Assembly: GCA_016206635.1 (NCBI GenBank)
Contig: JACQRF010000013.1
Span: 1 to 10,163 of the forward strand
Direction of reading: 5' to 3'
From: Candidatus Omnitrophota bacterium
GTDB taxonomy: Bacteria; Omnitrophota; Gorgyraeia; 1-14-0-20-64-10; JACQQZ01
DNA: 10,163 nucleotides
Within the stretch, counting starts at the first letter, position 1; each line of letters begins with the position of its first letter. Below the pieces are notes generated by a model, which saw only the letters and a program-made list of their open reading frames with translations, ran no database searches and was not told where the DNA came from. Both the position numbers and the translations under genes were made by a program. This document shows, piece after piece, positions 1 to 6,074 of the stretch.

Positions 1-28
1 CCCCCCCCCCCCCCCCCCCCCCCCCCCC
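1..28. other. Poly-C homopolymer at window edge (probable assembly artefact)
   Basis: The window begins with 28 consecutive C residues, followed by a second C-rich patch up to about position 38. In the reading frame of the pabC fragment this would encode only proline where aminotransferase class IV proteins have ordinary sequence. The simplest reading is a contig-end artefact, such as poly-G/poly-C from dark-cycle sequencing. A real homopolymer cannot be excluded. Confidence 0.7.
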
Positions 29-430
29 GCCTCCCCCCGCGCGCCGTTCGAGATCCTCTGGTGCAATGAGCAAGGACTGCTGACGGAAGGGACGGTCAGC
101 AACCTGTTCCTGGTGCGGCGTGGTCAGTTGCTGACGCCGCCAGTGTGGGGCGGGGCGCTGCCCGGCGTGGTGCGGCAGGCGGTCTGCCGGCTCGCGCGCC
201 GACTGAAGATCTCCGTCGAGGAAACCCCGGTGACCCGGCATGAATTGTATACTGCGGAGGAAGCGTTTGTGACGAACAGCTTGGTGGGGGTGGTGGCGAT
301 CCGAGTCGCCGACGGGCGGCGCGTGGGGACGCGGTGTCCGGGGTCGGTGACGCGGCGCTTGCAGCGGGCCTACGACACAACGCTGCGAAAGGGACGGTCC
401 CCGGTGGGGACAGTCCCTGGGCGGCAGTGA
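2..430 (+). CDS. pabC: Aminodeoxychorismate lyase / class IV aminotransferase (5'-truncated)
   Basis: This is the C-terminal part of a fold-type IV PLP enzyme. 4-amino-4-deoxychorismate lyase releases pyruvate from ADC to give p-aminobenzoate for folate synthesis. Visible family blocks are EGTVSNLF (about 50 codons into the frame), then LLTPP...GALPGVVRQAV, and near the end EELYTAEEAFVTNSLVGVVAI-type sequence (here ELYTAEEAFVTNSLVGVVAI), followed by VTRRLQRAY. The combination of SNLF and LPGVVR favours PabC over branched-chain aminotransferase or D-amino-acid transaminase, and the folate-rich neighbourhood agrees. The N-terminal half, including the PLP lysine, lies outside the window, and the first codons are poly-C and doubtful. 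The last 13 or so residues after the canonical end are encoded by an inverted repeat (391-417). Its stop TGA shares one base with the purH ATG (TGATG), implying translational coupling. Confidence 0.8.
   Translation, partial: PPPPPPPPPASPRAPFEILWCNEQGLLTEGTVSNLFLVRRGQLLTPPVWGGALPGVVRQAVCRLARRLKISVEETPVTRHELYTAEEAFVTNSLVGVVAIRVADGRRVGTRCPGSVTRRLQRAYDTTLRKGRSPVGTVPGRQ
391..417. repeat. GC-rich inverted repeat in the pabC 3' end
   Basis: Arms GGGACGGTCCCC (391-402) and GGGGACAGTCCC (406-417) flank a GGT loop, and 11 of 12 positions pair. It is exactly 27 nt, so it adds nine codons to the pabC C-terminus without disturbing the frame. It ends 12 nt before the purH ATG, so a hairpin here could influence purH ribosome access. 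There is no T tract, so it is not an intrinsic terminator. From memory, GGGGAC..GTCCC hairpins are recurrent dispersed repeats in several environmental bacterial lineages, but I cannot confirm that here. Confidence 0.75.
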
Positions 431-2046
431 TGGTCACCGTCCGCCGCGCCTTGCTCAGCGTGTCCGATAAGACAGGCCTGGCGCCGTTCGCGCATGGGCT
501 CGTGCGCCTCGGCGTGCAGCTGCTCTCGACGGGCGGCACCGCCAAGCTGCTGCGCGCCCAACGGGTGCCGGTCCGCGATGTGGCCGACTTCACCGGGTTC
601 CCGGAGCTGCTCGACGGGCGCGTGAAGACCTTGCATCCGAAAGTCCATGGCGGGATCCTCGCCAAACGCGATCATCCGATGCACGTCGCGCAGGCGCGGC
701 AGCACGGGCTGGAGTTTATTGACCTCGTCGTCGTGAATCTCTATCCGTTCGAGGCGACGGTGCGGGACGGCGCGGCCACCCTGGAGGATGCGATCGAGCA
801 GATTGATATCGGTGGCCCGGCGATGCTGCGCTCCGCCGCGAAGAATTTCCAGTCGGTCGGCGTGGTCTGCCAGCCGGCCCGATACGCCAAGGTGCTGGAG
901 GCGCTGACGAACGGCAAAGGCCGTCTCCCGGATGCGTTGTTGTACGAGCTGGCGGTGGAGGCGTTCGCGCACACGGCGTGGTATGACAGCGCCATCGCGC
1001 AGTATTTGGCTGGGCGGCTGCCGGCGAGCGCCGACGCGGCGTTGCCGGATCGCCTCCTCCTCCAGGCGGTGAAGCGGCAGGACTTGCGGTACGGCGAGAA
1101 CCCGCACCAACGGGGGGCGTTCTACCAAACAGTGCCGCCGCTCGGGACGCGGCCGCCGGTCAACGCCTTGACACCGACCGGGCTCGCGGCGATGGTGCAG
1201 CTCCATGGCAAGGCGTTGTCATTCAACAACCTGCTCGACCTCTCGGCGGCGTTCGCCCTCGCCCAAGAATTCCCGCTGCCGTGCGCGGCGATCATCAAAC
1301 ACACCAATCCGTGCGGCGTGGCGTGCGCCCCGACGCTGCGGGCCGCGTTCCAGCGGGCCTACGCGTGCGATCCGCTCTCGGCGTTCGGCTCCATCATCGG
1401 ATTCAACCGCACCGTGGATGCCGCCACGGCGAAGGCGCTGGTCGCCAGCGAATTTTTGGAGTGCCTGGCGGCGCCGGGGTATCAGTCGTCAGCGCTGACG
1501 CTCCTGCGCCGGAAGAAAAATCTCCGGATCGTGAAGCTGCCGCCGGCGCCGGTCCCACAGGGACTTCCTTCGGTCGCCGGCCCAGGTCGGGGCCTCGACG
1601 TGAAAACGGTCGCCGGCGGGTGCGTGGTGCAAGACCTGGATGCGGCGGAGACGCAGCCGGCGCCGTGGAAACTCGCGACCCGCCGGAAGCCGACGGCCGC
1701 CGAGCGCCGGTCGCTGGCATTCGCCTGGACCGTGGCCAAGCACGTGAAGTCCAATGCGATTGTCGTCGCGCGGGGCACCGAGACGGTTGGCATCGGCGTC
1801 GGCCAGACCAGCCGCGTGGACAGCGCGGCGGCGGCGTTGCGCAAGGCCGGCCGGCGCGCCCGCGGGGCGGGGCTGGCGAGCGACGGCTTCTTCCCGAAAC
1901 CCGATGGCGTGCAGGTGGCGGCGAAGGCCGGCATCCGCGCGATCGTCCAGCCGGGCGGCTCGATCCGCGATGCGGACGTGATCGCCGCGGCCGACCGTGG
2001 CCGGATCGCCATGCTGCTGACCGGCCAGCGGCACTTCCGCCACTGA
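430..2046 (+). CDS. purH: Bifunctional AICAR formyltransferase / IMP cyclohydrolase
   Basis: PurH performs the last two steps of de novo purine synthesis: formylation of AICAR with 10-formyl-THF, then ring closure to IMP. It is cytosolic. The 538-aa product is full length. The N-terminal MGS-like cyclohydrolase domain shows LLSTGGTAKLL (31-41), LDGRVKTLHPKVHGGILAKR (61-80) and DIGGPAMLRSAAKNF (126-140). The transformylase domain shows RYGENPHQ (220-227), LHGKALSFNNLLD (258-270), the catalytic KHTNPCG (K290, H291), DPLSAFGS (314-321) and the C-terminal PGGSIRD and TGQRHFRH. The start is the ATG at 430, giving the standard ALLSVSDKTGL beginning; an in-frame upstream ATG at 334 lies inside pabC and is unlikely. 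Residues about 371-387 (Pro/Gly-rich) look like an insertion between KKNLRIVKL and the VAGGCVVQD block, and coincide with an imperfect hairpin in the DNA. Likely cotranscribed with pabC and folC. Confidence 0.97.
   Translation: MVTVRRALLSVSDKTGLAPFAHGLVRLGVQLLSTGGTAKLLRAQRVPVRDVADFTGFPELLDGRVKTLHPKVHGGILAKRDHPMHVAQARQHGLEFIDLVVVNLYPFEATVRDGAATLEDAIEQIDIGGPAMLRSAAKNFQSVGVVCQPARYAKVLEALTNGKGRLPDALLYELAVEAFAHTAWYDSAIAQYLAGRLPASADAALPDRLLLQAVKRQDLRYGENPHQRGAFYQTVPPLGTRPPVNALTPTGLAAMVQLHGKALSFNNLLDLSAAFALAQEFPLPCAAIIKHTNPCGVACAPTLRAAFQRAYACDPLSAFGSIIGFNRTVDAATAKALVASEFLECLAAPGYQSSALTLLRRKKNLRIVKLPPAPVPQGLPSVAGPGRGLDVKTVAGGCVVQDLDAAETQPAPWKLATRRKPTAAERRSLAFAWTVAKHVKSNAIVVARGTETVGIGVGQTSRVDSAAAALRKAGRRARGAGLASDGFFPKPDGVQVAAKAGIRAIVQPGGSIRDADVIAAADRGRIAMLLTGQRHFRH
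1542..1581. repeat. Imperfect inverted repeat inside purH
   Basis: Outer arms GCCGGCG (1542-1548) and CGCCGGC (1575-1581) pair perfectly. A bulge, three more pairs and an inner GTCCC-ACA-GGGAC hairpin (1552-1564) follow. The segment codes for a Pro/Gly-rich stretch that looks like an insertion relative to usual PurH sequences. It may be a decayed relative of the cleaner palindromes in this window. In such GC-rich DNA, chance pairing is a real alternative. Confidence 0.35.
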
Positions 2047-2057
2047 GGATCTCCTCG

Positions 2058-3389
2058 TTGCCGGTGCCAGGCCCCCACAGAGCTCTTCAGGGGCCTGGCA
2101 CCGCCCCAGGACACTATCTCGCCCAATTCACCGACTACGAGCGCATTGCCCCGCCCCCGAACACATTTTCCCTCGACCGGATGCGCGCGCTCCTCGATGC
2201 ACTGGGACATCCGGAATCCCGGTGGGCCGCGATCCACGTCGCCGGCACGAAAGGCAAAGGCTCGACCTGCGCGCTGCTGGCCTCAATCCTCCGCGCGGCG
2301 GGCGTCCGCGTCGGCCTCTATACCTCACCGCATCTGATCGCGCTCGAGGAACGCATTCAAATTGATGGGCGTCCCGTGACGGCGTCTGAGCTATCCGAGG
2401 CATTGGACGCGCTGCACCCCGCGATCGCCCGCGTGCCGTCCCCGCCGACGTACTTTGAGGCGCTGACCGCCGCGGCGTTCTGGCTCTTCGCCGAGCGGGC
2501 CGTGGACGTCGCGGTGCTGGAAGTGGGGCTCGGTGGCCGGCTCGACGCCACGAACGTCGTCGACCCGCTCGTCTCCGTGGTGACGCCGATCAGTTGGGAT
2601 CATGCCGAGGTGCTGGGACCGACCGTGGCGGCGATCGCCGGGGAAAAGGCCGGGATCATCAAGCCGGGCCGTCCGGTGGTGCTGGCCCCGCAGCCGCCGG
2701 AGGCGCTGGCGGTGCTGCGGGCCTCGGCCCAGGAGCACCGTGCCCCGCTGGTCGAAGTCGCGAATTCCCACTGGCGTGTCGTGGACACGACCCCCGATGG
2801 TCAAACCATCGATCTTCACACATCTCGTCACCGATATCCCGCCATTCGCTTGCCCTTGTTGGGGGCGCACCAAGCGATGAATCTGGCCACCGCGGTCGCG
2901 GCCTTGGAGCAGCTGCCGCCCGAGCGGGCGGTACCGGAGGCGGCCGTCGCGCGCGGGGCGGCCGAGGTGGTCTGGCCGGGGCGGTTGCAGATCCTGGAGC
3001 GGCGGCCATGGGTGGTTGTTGACGGGGCGCAGAACGCCGCGTCCGCCGCCGCGCTCCGAACCGCCGTGCGCGCGCTCTGGCCACGCCAGACGATCCGCCT
3101 CATCCTGGGGGTCTCGGCGGATAAAGATCTCGCCGGCATCGCCGAGGCGCTCCGGCCGCTCTCCCCCGCCGTCATCGCGACGCAGGCGCGCCATCCGCGG
3201 GCGCTGGCCGCCGGCGAGCTGGCGGCCCGATTGTCGCGGTGGTTCTCGACGGTGGGAACGGCCGCGTCCGTCCACGAGGCCGTCACCCAGGCCGCGCGGC
3301 TCGCGGCCCCCGATGACGTGATCCTCGTGACCGGGTCGCTGTTTCTGATCGGCGAATTGTTGGCCCAGGCCGCGGCCGCGCATGGATGA
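2058..3389 (+). CDS. folC: Dihydrofolate / folylpolyglutamate synthase
   Basis: FolC is an ATP-dependent Mur-ligase-family enzyme that adds glutamate to dihydropteroate and/or tetrahydrofolates. This retains folates in the cell and suits them to enzymes such as PurH and MnmE. From TTG 2058 the product is 443 aa. It shows YLAQFTDYE (20-28), the P-loop GTKGKGS (63-69; K replaces the commoner N), LYTSPHL (87-93), TYFEALTAAAF (131-141), EVGLGGRLDATNVV (155-168), SWDHAEVLG, GEKAGIIKPG (195-204, K197 the probable carbamylated lysine), the C-domain DGAQN (322-326, usually DGAHN) and GVSADKD. The start is uncertain. Family N-termini align just before YLAQFTDYE, but no ATG lies there because a palindrome (2062-2103) occupies that spot. 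TTG 2058, preceded by GAGGA at 2044-2048, is the best candidate; GTG 2064 is possible, and ATG 2181 would remove conserved sequence. Its stop overlaps mnmE by 8 nt. Confidence 0.93.
   Translation: MPVPGPHRALQGPGTAPGHYLAQFTDYERIAPPPNTFSLDRMRALLDALGHPESRWAAIHVAGTKGKGSTCALLASILRAAGVRVGLYTSPHLIALEERIQIDGRPVTASELSEALDALHPAIARVPSPPTYFEALTAAAFWLFAERAVDVAVLEVGLGGRLDATNVVDPLVSVVTPISWDHAEVLGPTVAAIAGEKAGIIKPGRPVVLAPQPPEALAVLRASAQEHRAPLVEVANSHWRVVDTTPDGQTIDLHTSRHRYPAIRLPLLGAHQAMNLATAVAALEQLPPERAVPEAAVARGAAEVVWPGRLQILERRPWVVVDGAQNAASAAALRTAVRALWPRQTIRLILGVSADKDLAGIAEALRPLSPAVIATQARHPRALAAGELAARLSRWFSTVGTAASVHEAVTQAARLAAPDDVILVTGSLFLIGELLAQAAAAHG
2062..2103. repeat. Perfect 14-bp inverted repeat at the folC start
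   Basis: Arms CGGTGCCAGGCCCC (2062-2075) and GGGGCCTGGCACCG (2090-2103) pair at all 14 positions. The 14-nt loop contains the palindrome AGAGCTCT. The element is 42 nt, 14 codons, and is open in the folC frame. It sits where the usual folC start codon would be, so the FolC N-terminus appears to be built from it. It has no T tract and lies within a four-gene run, so a terminator role is unlikely. Confidence 0.85.
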
Positions 3390-4761
3390 CACGATCGCGG
3401 CCATCGCGACGGCCGTCGGCGAAGCGGGCCTCAGCGTGGTGCGCGTGAGCGGGCCACAGGCGATGGCGACGGTGGACCGCGTCTTCCGTCGGGCCGCCCC
3501 GGGGCGCCTCGCCGAGGCGCCGAGCCACACGGTGCATTACGGCTGGGTCCTCGATCCGGCGACCGGTCAGCCGGTGGACGAGGTCTTGGCGACCGTCATG
3601 CGGGCCCCGCGCAGCTACACGCGCGAAGATGTCGTCGAGCTGAGCGGCCACGGCGGGGTCGTCGCCGGTCGCCGGATCTTGGAGACGGTCGTGGCGGCCG
3701 GCGCGCGCCTGGCCGAGCCGGGGGAATTCACGAAACGGGCGTTTCTCAACGGCCGGCTCGACCTGGCCCAAGCCGAGGCGGTCCTGCAGCTGATCCGTGC
3801 CACGCACGAGGCCGCCCACACCGCGACCGTGCAGCAGCTCCGCGGCGGGCTCTCCGCCGTGATCCGGCGCGCCCGCGAGCGGCTCGTGACGGCGCAGGCG
3901 CACCTCGAAGTCGGCGTTGATTTCCCCGGGGAAGGGCATGCCGTGTGGTCGTCCCCGGCGCTGGACGAGGCGTTGGGCGCCGTCGAGGGCGAGATCGCCG
4001 GCCTGTTGACCGCGGCCGAGCGCGCCCGCGCGCGGATTCACGGCGCCGTCACCGTGATCTGCGGCCGGCCCAACGTGGGCAAATCGAGTCTCCTCAACGC
4101 CCTGCTCCGTCGGGAGCGCGCGATCGTGAGCCCGCGGCCCGGCACGACCCGCGACACGGTCGAAGAGACCATTGTGCTGCACGGGATGCCGGTGCGGTTC
4201 GTGGACACCGCGGGCCTCACCGAGTCGGACGATCCGCTCGAGCAGGCCGGGGTCGCCCGCAGCCGCGAGGCGCTCGCGGCGGCGGACCTCGCGCTGTGGG
4301 TCGTGGACCGCTCGACCCCGCTCACGCCGCAGGACGCCGCGGTGGCGGCCCTGCTGGCGCCGCGCCCATGCGTTGTGGCGTTGAATAAGGTTGACCTGCC
4401 GTCCCAGCTGGCGATGGACGCCGTGCGGGCGTTGGCGCCTGCCTCGCCGGTCATGCCGGTGGCGGCGCGCGACGGCCAAGGGATCGCGGAGCTCGAGGCG
4501 CAGATCGCCGCGCGGCTGGCGCCGCCTCAGCCGTCTGAGCCGCGCGCGCCGTGGGTCACCCACGCGCGCCACGAGGCGGCGCTGCGCGAGGCGCACGCGG
4601 CCGTGCGGCGGGCCCGCGCGGCCCTCGCCGGCGATCAATCGCCGGAGCTCGTGGCGGTGGATGTGCGGGAGGCGTTGGATCAGCTGGGGACGATCACCGG
4701 CGAGACCGCCAGCGACGAGCTGCTGGCGGCGATCTTCTCCCAGTTCTGCATTGGAAAATAA
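3382..4761 (+). CDS. mnmE: tRNA modification GTPase MnmE
   Basis: With MnmG, MnmE installs the (carboxymethyl)aminomethyl group on U34 of certain tRNAs. It uses methylene-THF as the one-carbon donor and GTP hydrolysis to drive the cycle. The 459-aa product is complete. The N-terminal folate-binding domain opens with DTIAAIATAVGEAGLSVVRVSG and contains SYTREDVVELSGHGG (78-92) and GEFTKRAFLNGRLDLAQAEA (114-133). The GTPase domain has GRPNVGKSS (228-236), PGTTRD (253-258), DTAG (275-278) and NKVD (335-338). The C-terminus is FCIGK with the catalytic cysteine C456. The ATG at 3382 overlaps the end of folC by 8 nt, so the two are translationally coupled. mnmE is more often found near rnpA/yidC; here it ends a folate-linked gene run. 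The 15-nt gap to the convergent M48 gene holds part of a small hairpin. Confidence 0.97.
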   Translation: MDDTIAAIATAVGEAGLSVVRVSGPQAMATVDRVFRRAAPGRLAEAPSHTVHYGWVLDPATGQPVDEVLATVMRAPRSYTREDVVELSGHGGVVAGRRILETVVAAGARLAEPGEFTKRAFLNGRLDLAQAEAVLQLIRATHEAAHTATVQQLRGGLSAVIRRARERLVTAQAHLEVGVDFPGEGHAVWSSPALDEALGAVEGEIAGLLTAAERARARIHGAVTVICGRPNVGKSSLLNALLRRERAIVSPRPGTTRDTVEETIVLHGMPVRFVDTAGLTESDDPLEQAGVARSREALAAADLALWVVDRSTPLTPQDAAVAALLAPRPCVVALNKVDLPSQLAMDAVRALAPASPVMPVAARDGQGIAELEAQIAARLAPPQPSEPRAPWVTHARHEAALREAHAAVRRARAALAGDQSPELVAVDVREALDQLGTITGETASDELLAAIFSQFCIGK

Positions 4762-4768
4762 CGAGCGC

Positions 4769-4796
4769 TGAGCCCCCTACCGGCTCTCCGGGCTCA
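4769..4796. terminator. Possible bidirectional hairpin terminator between mnmE and M48 gene
   Basis: TGAGCCC (4769-4775) and GGGCTCA (4790-4796) form a perfect 7-bp stem with a 14-nt loop at the convergent junction. The right arm lies within the end of the M48 coding sequence. On the - strand side the sequence then runs toward a T-rich stretch (TTATTTT, complement of 4754-4760). There is only a short TATT on the + side. It is plausible as a shared terminator but weak. Confidence 0.35.
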
Positions 4797-5577
4797 TATT
4801 GATGTAATCCTCGAAGTCCACCTGGCCGCGGACCGATTGTTTGATGACGCGGATCCGGTCGTCGAAATGCGGGTGCGTGCGGGAGTAGGAAAACGGCCGC
4901 GACGGCTCTTTGCGCAGGTGCCCCTGCATCCGTTCCATGAATGCGATCGCCCCTTCCGGGTTATAGCCGGCGCGCTGGAGGTAACGGACCGAGAGGGTGT
5001 CCGCCTCCAACTCATCCTGGCGGGAGTGGGCCAGGAACAATTGGTTCAGCGCGATTTGCGCCCCGCGCGTGACGGTCGCATCCCGGCTGCCTACCATCGT
5101 CAGCGCTTGGAGCACCGTCGCCCCCAGCGACGCCTGCAGGCGCTTGATCGCATGCTTGGCGACCACGTGCCCGATTTCGTGGCCCAGCACGCTGGCGAGC
5201 TCCTCATCACTGCGGGTCAACTCGATCAAGGCGGACGAGACGTAGATGTAGCCGCCGGGGATGGCGAAGGCGTTGACCTGGTCCCACTCCAGCAGCGTGA
5301 AATGATACGTGAGGTCTTGCCGGTCGGAGACGGCGGCCAGCCGCTGGCCGAGCCGGTCGAGCCGCTCCAGGATCGCCGGGTCGTTGGAGACGGTGAATTC
5401 CTTTGACGCCTGGATCTGCTTCGCGATCGAGGCGCCCATCCGGACTTCCCGATCGGTGGCGATGAGGATCATCTCTTCCTGGGAGGTGCCCGCGTTGTAC
5501 CCGGTGGCGCAGCCCGCGGCCAGCCACGCGGCGGCCAGCGCCGCGAAGATCGCGCGCGGGGACCGGGCCGTGACCAT
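4777..5577 (-). CDS. M48-family zinc metalloprotease, putative lipoprotein
   Basis: The 266-aa product resembles periplasmic or outer-membrane-associated M48 peptidases (BepA/YfgC, LoiP/YcaL type) that degrade misassembled envelope proteins. An N-terminal hydrophobic segment (about 9-22) ends in LAAGC, with C23 the probable lipidation site; -3 is A rather than the commonest L. The mature protein shows AFAIPGGYIYV (103-113), typical of the family. Next come the zinc motif HEIGH (H133, E134, H137) and the downstream glutamate and aspartate in DELEAD (E189, D193), then THPHFDDRI (234-242), a common C-terminal M48 signature. No TPR domain follows, so it is a short form. The start is ATG at 5577; no convincing Shine-Dalgarno is visible, but the start gives a sensible signal peptide. 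The gene is divergent from the riboswitch unit and convergent with mnmE. The substrate is unknown. Confidence 0.92.
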   Translation of the reverse strand: MVTARSPRAIFAALAAAWLAAGCATGYNAGTSQEEMILIATDREVRMGASIAKQIQASKEFTVSNDPAILERLDRLGQRLAAVSDRQDLTYHFTLLEWDQVNAFAIPGGYIYVSSALIELTRSDEELASVLGHEIGHVVAKHAIKRLQASLGATVLQALTMVGSRDATVTRGAQIALNQLFLAHSRQDELEADTLSVRYLQRAGYNPEGAIAFMERMQGHLRKEPSRPFSYSRTHPHFDDRIRVIKQSVRGQVDFEDYINMSPESR

Positions 5578-5583
5578 AGCGGT

Positions 5584-5593
5584 ATGGTACCAT
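5584..5593. repeat. 10-bp perfect palindrome just upstream of the M48 gene
   Basis: ATGGTACCAT lies 6 bp upstream of the M48 start codon on the - strand. It falls in the 5' leader or promoter-proximal region and could be a protein-binding site. A 10-bp palindrome alone is weak evidence. Confidence 0.25.
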
Positions 5594-5615
5594 GCTGAAA
5601 TATTTTTGGGAGGCC

Positions 5616-5645
5616 TTGACGCCGCGGCTGATCATCAGCCATACT
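5616..5645 (+). promoter_or_regulatory. Putative sigma70 promoter for the riboswitch unit
   Basis: TTGACG (5616-5621, 5/6 to the -35 consensus) and CATACT (5640-5645, 4/6 to the -10) are separated by 18 nt. A start near 5652 would put transcription initiation just before the first riboswitch stem at about 5661, which supports the assignment. The spacer contains a perfect dyad described separately. Confidence 0.5.
5626..5640. promoter_or_regulatory. Dyad-symmetric possible operator between -35 and -10
   Basis: GGCTGAT-C-ATCAGCC is a perfect 15-bp odd-centred palindrome. It fills most of the spacer between the proposed -35 and -10 and touches the -10. That is a classical repressor (or MerR-like activator) operator position. 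It also lies about 49 bp upstream of the divergent M48 start, so it could affect both directions. No regulator gene is visible in the window. Confidence 0.4.
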
Positions 5646-5660
5646 TCGAGTGGCCCACAG

Positions 5661-5746
5661 CATTCTCGACAAAGGCAACCCTCGAGCAATCGAGGGACGC
5701 AAAGCCGCGGGCCCCGTGCAGGGGCGGCCGGGTTACCGAAAGGATG
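5661..5746 (+). promoter_or_regulatory. Cyclic-di-GMP-I (GEMM-I) riboswitch
   Basis: The aptamer core is recognisable: GACAAAGGCAACC (5668-5680), the P2 hairpin CCTCGA-GCAA-TCGAGG with a GNRA tetraloop, then GACGCAAAGCC (5696-5706). A P3 hairpin with CCCC-GTGCA-GGGG tip follows, then GGCCGGGTTACCG (5726-5738). By eye-alignment to the V. cholerae Vc2 aptamer, the ligand-contact positions are conserved: G20 at 5675, A47 at 5702 and C92 at 5736. G at position 20 predicts c-di-GMP rather than cGAMP, which the A20 variants prefer. The closing stem can be CATTCT (5661-5666) with AGGATG (5741-5746). The latter is part of the AAAGGATGGG ribosome-binding region of the next gene, so ligand binding would probably reduce translation. 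No separate terminator is seen between aptamer and start codon. Confidence 0.93.
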
Positions 5747-5748
5747 GG

Positions 5749-6063
5749 ATGGACCGACTGGGAGTATTCCTCATAGGGGTTGGCAGCGTCATGGCCCTCG
5801 CCACGATCGTCCTGACCGTGGTCGGGGTGGCCGCCCTCCGAGATTTTCGCCGCACCCTGCATGAAGCCCACACCGTCTTCAGCCATGCCCGTCGTCTCCT
5901 GGCGCGCGCCGATGACGCGACCGTGTCGGTCGCCCGCGTGCTGCGACGGACCTGCGCGCTGACCACCGAGGCATTGGACTCGATGGCGGCGTGGAAAGCG
6001 CGTGCCGAGCACTGGTTAGGTCCCGTGATCGGCCACGGGAACGGTCATCGACCACGACATTAA
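5749..6063 (+). CDS. Small single-pass membrane protein, DUF948/YtxG-like
   Basis: The 104-aa product has one N-terminal hydrophobic segment (about 5-28). It is followed by ALRDFRRTLHEAHTVF (29-44), a mixed-charge, probably helical region, and a basic His/Gly-rich tail. This layout resembles DUF948 (YtxG-type) proteins, where a TM helix leads into an LRRTLxEV-type helix. The resemblance is by pattern and moderate. The start ATG 5749 follows AAAGGATGGG with short spacing; ATG 5791 is a less likely alternative. The riboswitch ends immediately upstream and its P1 stem appears to share the ribosome-binding site, so expression should respond to c-di-GMP. Its stop TAA overlaps the Shine-Dalgarno of the next gene, with 11 nt between stop and start. 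In Bacillus, ytxG and ytxH are neighbours in a stress operon, which supports the pairing. The molecular function is unknown. Confidence 0.8.
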   Translation: MDRLGVFLIGVGSVMALATIVLTVVGVAALRDFRRTLHEAHTVFSHARRLLARADDATVSVARVLRRTCALTTEALDSMAAWKARAEHWLGPVIGHGNGHRPRH

Positions 6064-6074
6064 GGAGGATTTCC

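Noticed and set aside
334..429. Upstream ATG for purH
   Set aside because: It would add 32 residues read from pabC DNA and the palindrome. The ATG at 430 gives the standard PurH N-terminus.
1281..2057. Upstream 5' extension of the folC frame through purH
   Set aside because: Sequence before 2058 overlaps conserved purH in another frame and is low-complexity Arg/Gly/Ala; no FolC homology.
2062..2103. Intrinsic terminator between purH and folC
   Set aside because: No T tract follows on either strand and the hairpin is inside the probable folC coding sequence of a compact gene run.
2391..3530. Long - strand open frame (379 codons) opposite folC
   Set aside because: Arg/Gly/Asp-rich composition and no family features; folC on the other strand is well supported.
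3283..4638. Long - strand open frame (451 codons) opposite mnmE
   Set aside because: It is Arg/Gly/His-rich without recognisable motifs and lies opposite a complete, conserved mnmE. It is a GC-rich shadow frame.
5650..5748. N-terminal extension of the YtxG-like gene through the riboswitch (ATG 5650)
   Set aside because: Those codons are the structured aptamer; the hydrophobic N-terminus and ribosome-binding site fit ATG 5749.
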